NCBI RefSeq assembly: GCF_000375485.1
Contig: NZ_AQXE01000016.1
Coordinates: 40,868-46,491 of the forward strand
From: Desulfovibrio oxyclinae DSM 11498
GTDB lineage: Bacteria; Desulfobacterota; Desulfovibrionia; Desulfovibrionales; Desulfovibrionaceae
Reading direction: 5' to 3'
Length of the DNA: 5,624 nucleotides
The notes below the pieces were generated by a model. That model was not told the origin of the DNA and did no database searches. It was given only the letters and a program-made list of their open reading frames with translations. Position numbers and translations under genes: made by a program. Below, piece after piece: positions 1-5,624 of the stretch; position 1 is the first letter of the stretch; every line of letters starts with the position of its first letter.

Positions 1-3000
1 CGATGCCCTTGAGCTTGCCCGCGCCGCCGCCCAAGGAGAGCAGCACGTGGGCCGGGATGATCACGGTTTCGTAGCCTGGGATGTGACGATAGCGAGACTG
101 GTACGAGACCACTTCCTCACCTTCGTCGATGGCCTCGGCCTCCACGTCGGAGAGTCTCGACGCCGCCTCGTTGGGGTACACGATGGGCGTGATCGGCTCG
201 CCGTCAAGGTCAGGATTGTCCCGCAGGCCCGTGTCCGAAAAGACGCCCACCACCTTCAGGTCGAATCCCCAGATGTCCACCATGTTTCGTGTCGGGTCTT
301 CCGGGTCCACGTTCAGCTGCTTGGCGATGCGCTCGGGCAGCATGACCACGGCGCGTTCGCCGGTCTTGAACCAGCGTCCGCTGGTAAGGATCGAATCCAG
401 CCCGGAGACCATGGGTTCGAGATGCGAGAGGCCGACCACGCCGCGCGCGGCCGCTTCCTTGTCCCCCTTATTCACGGGAATGAGCGCCGCCCGGGACATG
501 TCGTGCGGAGCGTACCATGCGCGCGGAGTGACAATGCCTTCCTTGCCCCACGCGGAGCGGGCCACGGAGAGCGACTCCAGCGGCATGTCCTGCCAATTAA
601 AATATTTAAGCAGCAGCCCCTCGTACGTGGCGGTATCGCTGAAGCGCGACCAGCCCTTCTCGCGCACCGACTTCACGGTGGTGAAATTCATGATGGTAAA
701 CGTCAGGATGATCAGCGTGATCAGGGTCAGGGCCGTCCGGATGGGTCGCCTGCGCAGGTTGCCGACCCCGAGGGAGAAGGCCGCCCCGAAGGCCGCGGTG
801 GCGCTCAGGTTGGATATGCGGATGTGCTTGGAACGTTGCTGAAGCTCCACCATCTCCCGTTCGAAACGGAAAAAGATGATGAGCCCGACAATGAGCGAAA
901 GCCCGAGGATGAAGAACGCCAGCACCACCACAAGGGGGCTGTAGGTCAGATCAAAGGCCGGATGCACCGCATAGATGGCGCCGATGACCAGCCCGAGCAT
1001 CCCCAGAAAGGCCACGATTCGCTTCTTGATGTCCGCGTAGCCGAAGACCAGTCGCTCCATGCAGTAGGCGAACGGGATGAACAACGCCACATAGAACAAC
1101 ACGCCGATCAGCACATCCTGCTGGGTCTTGTCCACGTCGTTGTACACCCGCGAGGCCTTTGAGAGCGAAGCGCGGGCGGACTCCACGAAGCTGCGCCAAT
1201 TGCGGTCTTCGCGCAGCTCCTCGGCCCGCTGGAGATCGTCGAGACCACGTTGCCAGAGGCCGCGGATGCGGTCATTGACGATGCCCCGGCTCTCCAGCGC
1301 GCGGATACGAGGGGCCAGAAGCCGCCACATGTCCCGCGCGGCGCGGTATTCGGTCAGGGGGATGACCGGCCAGTTCTTGGCGAGGTAGCCCTTGCCCATG
1401 GGGTGCTTTTTGTCGGCATTGAGCAGGAGCACCTTCTTGTCGATGACCGTATCGGAAAGCGTCAGCTTGATGGGCGTATCCGGCTCCAGAAAGAGCGTTC
1501 CCAGCGTGGACCAGCGCGTGTCGAGGCGGCTGTACCAGTAGTTGAGCGGCGGCGCTTCGGTGCGCGCATCGATGAGCTTCGGCCGGTACAGGTACTTGAA
1601 CGTGCGCGGGTCGAACATGTCGTAGAGCGTGGTCTGCGTGCAGTTGAAGAGGGTCAGCCCCGTCTCCATCTGCGAACGGCTCATCTTCACGCGGTAGTTG
1701 GCCTTGCCGGTCTTGGGCTTGTTGATGGCCCACTCGGCGAGTCCGGTATCAGGATCAAAGCCGAACCCTTCGATGACAGCCTTGTGATAGCTGATCTTCT
1801 TGCTCGCCAGCCCCGGAACGCGGAAGATGCCTTCGGAGTCCACCATGGAATACATGCGCGTGGTCCACTGGAAGGCCAGCATGACCCCGCCGGTACCGGG
1901 CTTGTCCGGGAATATCTCGCCCTTGCGAAGCAGGTTGGCCCGCCCGGTCAGGACACAGTACCGGTTCTTCTTGAGTTCCCCGGGATTCTGCATGGGCGTG
2001 CGCGCAAGAGCGTCCACAAGGGCCGTCACCGTGCGGGACTGCCGATCGAGAAAGTCTCTGTCGATGGCGTCGGGCGTGTCGAACGGCGTATGCCACTTGG
2101 CACGCGCGTCGTGCAGCGTGGCCAACGTGAAACCGCGACGTCCCGCAATGGCCATGGGTTCGCCGCCCATCTCGGGGTTGTCCGGAAGATAGCTCTGCCA
2201 CGAGCGCACCGCGCTGGGCCTGAGCGTTCCCTGATACAGCGAACTCAGTTCCCGGGGAAGCTTGGCCGCGGCCTCGTTCATGATGTCGTGAATGACTGAG
2301 AAAAAGCGGGTGCGGTTCACGTGCGGCTTGAGGTGATAGAGCCAGCCCTTGTCAAATCCGCCTACCCCGTTGCCGTGACTGGAAAGATGCAGTCCCACAT
2401 GGGCCGCCACCGGCCTGTCCCCCACGAGATCGCGCACTTCGAACAGGCTCTTCATATCCTCAAGCTGCTGCCGCGCGTCCTCGACAATGCGGCGCTCCTG
2501 CCTGCGTGCCTCCCTCAGAAAAGTCCCGAGCAGCGCCCGCTCGTTTTCCTTGAGACTGACGTCGCCGCCCGTGGCCTGCACCCACTGCAAGCGTTTGAGC
2601 TCCATGCGCTGTTTGGCAAGCCGGTCTATCTCGTTCTGATCGGCGGCCTTGCCGAGCAGTCGCAACCGCATGAGGTCCGTGGTGAGCACGTCCTCCCGGT
2701 CGCGCACCACGCGCCGAAAAGCCGTGCGCAACAGCTCCTCGTCCGTATCGGACTCAAGCATCTCCAGATCGAGAGGGTTGTCACGTTCCAAGAGCCAAAG
2801 AGTCTTCTCGGCATCGGAAAGTCGTTTCTCAAGGTGCTGGCGACGTTCCCGCAACGCGTCGTCGTCCACGGCAATTGCCTGCGTGAACTCGCGCATCCCG
2901 AGCTGCGATTGCGCCGAAGCCCCCGCAGAGAGCAGAAGAACACTCCGGTCAGGAGGGTTGTCGGCAAACTTCGCCGCGACATCGGCCAGCGCCGCAGCGG

Positions 3001-3820
3001 ACGCGGCCTGATCGGCCCCCGGAGAAGCACCGGCAGCCCAGCTCCCGGCGTCATGGAATGCCTGAACAATCAGCAACTCGTCGGCAAGCTCTGGATCGGC
3101 GCCCGGAATGTGGACCCAGACGTTTTCCCCTTGCTCGCGCGTCCAGCGTGCATCGGCGGTAAGCGTGCATTTCCCCAGATCACGGGGACCGCGTTGACGG
3201 AAATCCGCACCCAGAAGCGCCTCGGCCTGATCCTCCGGAAGCCAGAGGAAAGGCAGGTCCACCGGGGTAGGCTCGTACTTGATGGAAAAAAGGCTGCGGG
3301 CATTCTGGATATCCCTGCCCGGCCCCACGAAGATGATGGCCCGTGCCCCCAGCATGGCCGCATTGTTCCAGTTCTTGCCCGAGGCAAGCTCCATGACGAC
3401 CACCGCGCCCTCGGCGTCGAGCCCGGTGAACTCCGAAAGCGTCCCCATGCCCGCATACAGCGCCGGTCCGGAATACCCCGGCGGCGGGATGGCACCCGGA
3501 GCTAGCGCGTTGGAAGTCAGCTGTTTCGGACGGTATACCGCCTCGGACCCTTCCAGCGAAATGGTCGCGCCGCCACGGTGTACCCGCCCCACACGAAACG
3601 TCTGCCTGCCGGATTTGGTGCCCGGAAGCTGAGAGGTAATATCCTCAAGCCGCTTCAGGACGATCGAAGCCGCCTCGCGCGCCCCTTCGCTGCCCGGCGT
3701 GCGATCCGGTATCGAAGACAGCTCCTCGATGACCGCATCTCCCTGCGGTCCGGCAAACGCCGGAACCGAGACGAGCAGGCACAGCAGGCTGAGAATCGCA
3801 AGAAGAGCGGCGCGGCGCAT
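1..3820 (-). CDS. Giant FtsX-like ABC permease fused to a degenerate M28-peptidase-like periplasmic module (3' end beyond the window)
   Basis: An uninterrupted frame of 1273 codons starts at ATG 3820 and has no stop before base 1. The start is supported by AAGGGAG 7 bases upstream and by a signal peptide right after it (MRRAALLAILSLLCLLVSVPAFA, cleavage near residue 23). Domains in order: an M28-type N-terminal motif (PDRTPGSEGAREAA, about 38-51); a PA-like segment (about 115-165); an M28-like core from NVWVHIPG (233) through AFHD (254-257), GADQAAS (268-274) and GASAQSQLG (300-308); a charged helical insert (about 321-465); return to the M28 fold at LHLSSHGNG (477-485) and HTPFDTPD (577-584); a carboxypeptidase-regulatory-like beta segment (about 615-675); an unrecognised region around 725; a helical stalk (824-901). 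Membrane helices follow at about 903-924, 936-953, 963-984 and 1028-1048. The last belongs to an FtsX core with NLRRRPIRTALTL before it and a MacB-like periplasmic domain after it. Canonical metal ligands and the EE pair of M28 enzymes are mostly absent, so peptidase activity is doubtful. The remaining membrane helices should lie left of the window. Likely the second permease subunit of the ABC system encoded just upstream; substrate unknown. Confidence -1.
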   Translation of the reverse strand, partial: MRRAALLAILSLLCLLVSVPAFAGPQGDAVIEELSSIPDRTPGSEGAREAASIVLKRLEDITSQLPGTKSGRQTFRVGRVHRGGATISLEGSEAVYRPKQLTSNALAPGAIPPPGYSGPALYAGMGTLSEFTGLDAEGAVVVMELASGKNWNNAAMLGARAIIFVGPGRDIQNARSLFSIKYEPTPVDLPFLWLPEDQAEALLGADFRQRGPRDLGKCTLTADARWTREQGENVWVHIPGADPELADELLIVQAFHDAGSWAAGASPGADQAASAAALADVAAKFADNPPDRSVLLLSAGASAQSQLGMREFTQAIAVDDDALRERRQHLEKRLSDAEKTLWLLERDNPLDLEMLESDTDEELLRTAFRRVVRDREDVLTTDLMRLRLLGKAADQNEIDRLAKQRMELKRLQWVQATGGDVSLKENERALLGTFLREARRQERRIVEDARQQLEDMKSLFEVRDLVGDRPVAAHVGLHLSSHGNGVGGFDKGWLYHLKPHVNRTRFFSVIHDIMNEAAAKLPRELSSLYQGTLRPSAVRSWQSYLPDNPEMGGEPMAIAGRRGFTLATLHDARAKWHTPFDTPDAIDRDFLDRQSRTVTALVDALARTPMQNPGELKKNRYCVLTGRANLLRKGEIFPDKPGTGGVMLAFQWTTRMYSMVDSEGIFRVPGLASKKISYHKAVIEGFGFDPDTGLAEWAINKPKTGKANYRVKMSRSQMETGLTLFNCTQTTLYDMFDPRTFKYLYRPKLIDARTEAPPLNYWYSRLDTRWSTLGTLFLEPDTPIKLTLSDTVIDKKVLLLNADKKHPMGKGYLAKNWPVIPLTEYRAARDMWRLLAPRIRALESRGIVNDRIRGLWQRGLDDLQRAEELREDRNWRSFVESARASLSKASRVYNDVDKTQQDVLIGVLFYVALFIPFAYCMERLVFGYADIKKRIVAFLGMLGLVIGAIYAVHPAFDLTYSPLVVVLAFFILGLSLIVGLIIFFRFEREMVELQQRSKHIRISNLSATAAFGAAFSLGVGNLRRRPIRTALTLITLIILTFTIMNFTTVKSVREKGWSRFSDTATYEGLLLKYFNWQDMPLESLSVARSAWGKEGIVTPRAWYAPHDMSRAALIPVNKGDKEAAARGVVGLSHLEPMVSGLDSILTSGRWFKTGERAVVMLPERIAKQLNVDPEDPTRNMVDIWGFDLKVVGVFSDTGLRDNPDLDGEPITPIVYPNEAASRLSDVEAEAIDEGEEVVSYQSRYRHIPGYETVIIPAHVLLSLGGGAGKLKGI

Positions 3821-3823
3821 GCG

Positions 3824-4573
<750 letters not shown>

Positions 4574-4577
4574 CGCT

Positions 4578-4584
4578 CTCCCTT
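4578..4584 (-). promoter_or_regulatory. Ribosome binding site of the ATPase gene, overlapping the permease stop codon
   Basis: AAGGGAG on the minus strand, 4 bases before ATG 4573. Its first two bases belong to the TAA stop of the permease gene, so ribosomes ending there are placed directly over the next start. This suggests translational coupling and a fixed ratio of the two subunits. Confidence -1.
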
Positions 4585-5272
4585 AATGTTCCGCCCGGAT
4601 GGCATTCACCGGCCGCATTCGGGCGGCCACCACCGCGGGATACAGCACTCCCGCCACACTGAGCAGCAAACCGCCGAGCAAGGCGGCTCCCAACGACAAC
4701 CCAAGGCTCCCCAACGGTATCGACGTCACCGCATCGAACCCGAAGCGAATCCACCCCGTCAGCCAGGCAAAAAGCCCGCCGGCAAGCGCCCCTGCCAGCG
4801 AACCGGAAATCCCCTGCATGGCGGCCTCCAAAAGAAAAAGCCGCAACACGATCGTATCCAGCGCACCAAGACATTTCATGACGCCGATCTCACGGAACCG
4901 CTCGGTCACCGACATGAGCTGCGCATTCACGATCCCCACCACGCAAACCAGCATGGAGAGAAACACGATCCACCGCTCCTTCGGCGTCATCGCCACCGTG
5001 CCCGACTCGGCCCGAACATCATACCCGGCATCCAGAAGCCTCTTCGCCGCTTCCTCGCCGCCGCTGACCAGAACGCCCTCGGCAACGTTGATACTTACCA
5101 GAACGAAAGCCAGAAACGCCACCGCCAACACCAAACTGCTCACCGTGATCATCGAACGGAAAAACCGCACGCGCAAACTCTTGAAGCTGATCTCAAACGA
5201 TTTGCTCCAAGGCAACACAATGGCACGACGTATGCCCTTCCTGTCGTTCGAACCGAAAACTGTTTTTTCCAT
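4583..5272 (-). CDS. Minimal FtsX-like ABC transporter permease
   Basis: A 229-residue integral membrane protein, counted from ATG 5272. A basic amphipathic N-terminus (KSFEISFKSLRVRFFRS, 24-40) leads into membrane helix 1 (about 41-62). A periplasmic stretch of only about 40 residues follows, then helix 2 (101-121), the FtsX-family cytoplasmic motif TERFREIGVMKCLGA (123-137), helix 3 (about 143-171), helix 4 (about 190-213) and the family C-terminus YPAVVAARMRPVNAIRAE (211-228). Relatives such as LolC, LolE and MacB carry a periplasmic domain of roughly 200 residues between helices 1 and 2, so this protein is stripped to its membrane core. It is first in a three-gene cluster, 9 bases before the ATPase, and probably pairs with the giant permease downstream. 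Start: an in-frame GTG at 5284 would add MSRN but has no Shine-Dalgarno site. ATG 5272 has GAGG upstream at a short 3-base spacing and is preferred. In-frame stops lie just upstream (near 5330), so no longer form exists. Confidence -1.
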   Translation of the reverse strand: MEKTVFGSNDRKGIRRAIVLPWSKSFEISFKSLRVRFFRSMITVSSLVLAVAFLAFVLVSINVAEGVLVSGGEEAAKRLLDAGYDVRAESGTVAMTPKERWIVFLSMLVCVVGIVNAQLMSVTERFREIGVMKCLGALDTIVLRLFLLEAAMQGISGSLAGALAGGLFAWLTGWIRFGFDAVTSIPLGSLGLSLGAALLGGLLLSVAGVLYPAVVAARMRPVNAIRAEH

Positions 5273-5275
5273 GTT

Positions 5276-5279
5276 CCTC
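5276..5279 (-). promoter_or_regulatory. Probable ribosome binding site of the minimal permease (decides the start)
   Basis: GAGG on the minus strand ends 3 bases before ATG 5272. The spacing is shorter than ideal, but it is the only Shine-Dalgarno-like sequence near either candidate start. The GTG at 5284 is preceded by AACCGCTTA, which has no complementarity to the 16S tail. The sequence therefore favours ATG 5272, without excluding GTG. Confidence -1.
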
Positions 5280-5328
5280 GACACTAAGCGGTTATGCGCC
5301 TGAAAACAAGACCCGGATGCCCTTTTTC

Positions 5329-5358
5329 ACTACACCTTCAATTAAGCCTTTGTGTCAC
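5329..5358 (-). promoter_or_regulatory. Weak sigma-70-like promoter candidate for the operon
   Basis: On the minus strand, GTGACA (5358-5353; 5 of 6 to the TTGACA consensus) is followed after 18 bases by TGTAGT (5334-5329; 4 of 6 to TATAAT). Transcription would begin near 5322 and give a leader of about 50 bases. The match is modest and could be chance. If real, it lies downstream of the hairpin cluster, which would then be outside the transcript. Confidence -1.
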
Positions 5359-5378
5359 CGGCGGGCCCTTCAGGCGGC

Positions 5379-5402
5379 CCAAAGGGGCGGGGCCCCCTTT
5401 GG
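5379..5402. repeat. Perfect 9-bp GC-rich hairpin (CCAAAGGGG / CCCCTTTGG)
   Basis: The arms at 5379-5387 and 5394-5402 are exact reverse complements around a 6-base loop. The stem is strong enough to stop or pause polymerase, but neither strand has a T-run after it, so it is not a standard intrinsic terminator. A competing 5-bp stem (GGGCC 5363-5367 with GGCCC 5376-5380) overlaps its left foot. It could be a terminator of a gene to the right, a leader element or a dispersed intergenic repeat. Confidence -1.
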
Positions 5403-5403
5403 A

Positions 5404-5426
5404 AACCCTGAGTTGTCAGCAGGGTT
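5404..5426. repeat. 7-bp inverted repeat (AACCCTG / CAGGGTT)
   Basis: Arms 5404-5410 and 5420-5426 enclose a 9-base loop. The element starts one base after the 9-bp hairpin to its left. Its right arm shares bases with another possible stem (5422-5476), so both cannot form at once in a transcript. Confidence -1.
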
Positions 5427-5476
5427 GCAACTGCTGGGGCCATGGGACCGCATACCCCGCGTTCAAGCTGCAACCC
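5422..5476. repeat. Imperfect long hairpin (GGGTTGCA / TGCAACCC with inner stems)
   Basis: The outer arms 5422-5429 and 5469-5476 match over 8 bp. Inside them GCT (5433-5435) can pair with AGC (5466-5468), and GGGG (5436-5439) with CCCC (5455-5458), giving about 15 interrupted pairs. The apex contains the palindrome CCATGG. The outer left arm overlaps the right arm of the neighbouring 7-bp repeat. Pairing was found by eye; no folding energy was computed. Confidence -1.
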
Positions 5477-5575
5477 CGCTAACGGGAATTTATGGCTTTG
5501 TGGGTCTTGGCTGAACGACTTGGAATTGCTTGGGCTGTTACATTTTTCAAAGCATACGCCCACCGTCAGCCTCCG

Positions 5576-5624
5576 CCAAGCCGCTTACGAGCTTTGGCTT
5601 TCGAAAAGCATCAATGCGGCTTGG
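5576..5624. repeat. 9-bp inverted repeat at the right edge (CCAAGCCGC / GCGGCTTGG) with nested stem
   Basis: Exact arms at 5576-5584 and 5616-5624 flank 31 bases. Within these, GCTTT (5597-5601) and AAAGC (5605-5609) form a second small stem. The right arm ends on the last base of the window, so the repeat may extend further and any T-run after it cannot be seen. It could be a rightward terminator, a regulatory hairpin or part of a dispersed repeat. Confidence -1.

Larger units (their letters stand above)
5285..5624. other. Non-coding upstream region, rich in inverted repeats
   Basis: About 340 bases with no convincing gene on either strand. The few open frames here are 60-75 codons long, mutually overlapping, low in information and without good ribosome binding sites. 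The region holds several inverted repeats (5379-5402, 5404-5426, 5422-5476 and 5576-5624, listed separately) and a small CCCG/CGGG pair at 5475-5486. The stretch 5487-5575 shows nothing I recognise. It is most likely the promoter and leader region of the leftward operon, possibly together with the end of whatever lies right of the window. Confidence -1.

Noticed and set aside
47..1162. Plus-strand open frame of 371 codons
   Set aside because: Antisense to the membrane part of the giant permease gene; the predicted protein is Asp/His/Arg-rich without any fold signature.
1250..2299. Plus-strand open frame of 349 codons
   Set aside because: Same reason: antisense to the giant permease gene, with His/Arg/Gly-rich nonsense composition.
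2321..3505. Plus-strand open frame of 394 codons
   Set aside because: It lies opposite the M28-like part of the giant permease gene. It has no motif, signal or ribosome binding site and is explained by high GC at third codon positions of the true gene.
5451..5480. tRNA-like GTTCAA motif at 5461-5466
   Set aside because: The flanking bases do not form a 5-bp T-arm, and no acceptor stem, D-arm or anticodon arm can be drawn around it.
5342..5563. Small minus-strand frame (73 codons) in the upstream region
   Set aside because: It runs through the hairpin cluster, has no clear ribosome binding site, and overlaps two equally poor plus-strand frames. A real small gene cannot be fully excluded but nothing supports it.

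Overview
The window holds one leftward (minus-strand) gene cluster of three tightly packed coding regions, followed on its upstream side by about 350 bases of hairpin-rich DNA with no convincing gene. Base composition is GC-rich (roughly 60% by eye), and the real genes use G/C at third codon positions. As a result the opposite strand carries long, meaningless open frames. The GC content, the AAGGGAG-type Shine-Dalgarno sites and an intergenic hairpin with CCAAAGGGG/CCCCTTTGG arms recall Desulfovibrio-like sulfate reducers (Desulfovibrionales). This is an impression from general knowledge and is not proved by anything in the window.

Layout in transcription order, right to left. (1) 5624-5273: apparently non-coding leader, with a 9-bp inverted repeat at the right edge, a cluster of three overlapping or adjacent hairpins around 5379-5476, and a weak promoter-like pair at 5358-5329. 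(2) 5272 (or GTG 5284) to 4583: a very small FtsX/MacB-type permease of 229 or 233 aa, with four membrane segments and almost no periplasmic domain. (3) 4573-3824: a 249-aa ABC ATPase of the LolD/MacB/FtsE type with every catalytic motif intact. (4) 3820 to beyond the left edge: a giant second permease, with 1273 residues visible and no stop. It has a signal peptide, a PA-like insert, an M28-aminopeptidase-like domain with most metal ligands replaced, a long helical insert, a regulatory-type beta domain, three extra membrane helices, and then an FtsX-type permease core whose periplasmic domain runs off the window.

The genes are separated by 9 and 3 bases and each downstream start has an AAGGGAG site, so they are almost certainly one translationally linked operon. 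I infer that they form one type VII (mechanotransmission) ABC complex: an ATPase driving a markedly asymmetric pair of permeases, one stripped to its membrane core and one carrying about 875 residues of extra periplasmic machinery. These systems usually move lipoproteins, lipids or peptides within or across the envelope, or transmit force to periplasmic partners, rather than importing solutes. The substrate cannot be read from the sequence. The most unusual points are the dead or remodelled peptidase module fused to the permease, the asymmetry of the pair, and the hairpins upstream with mutually exclusive pairings.
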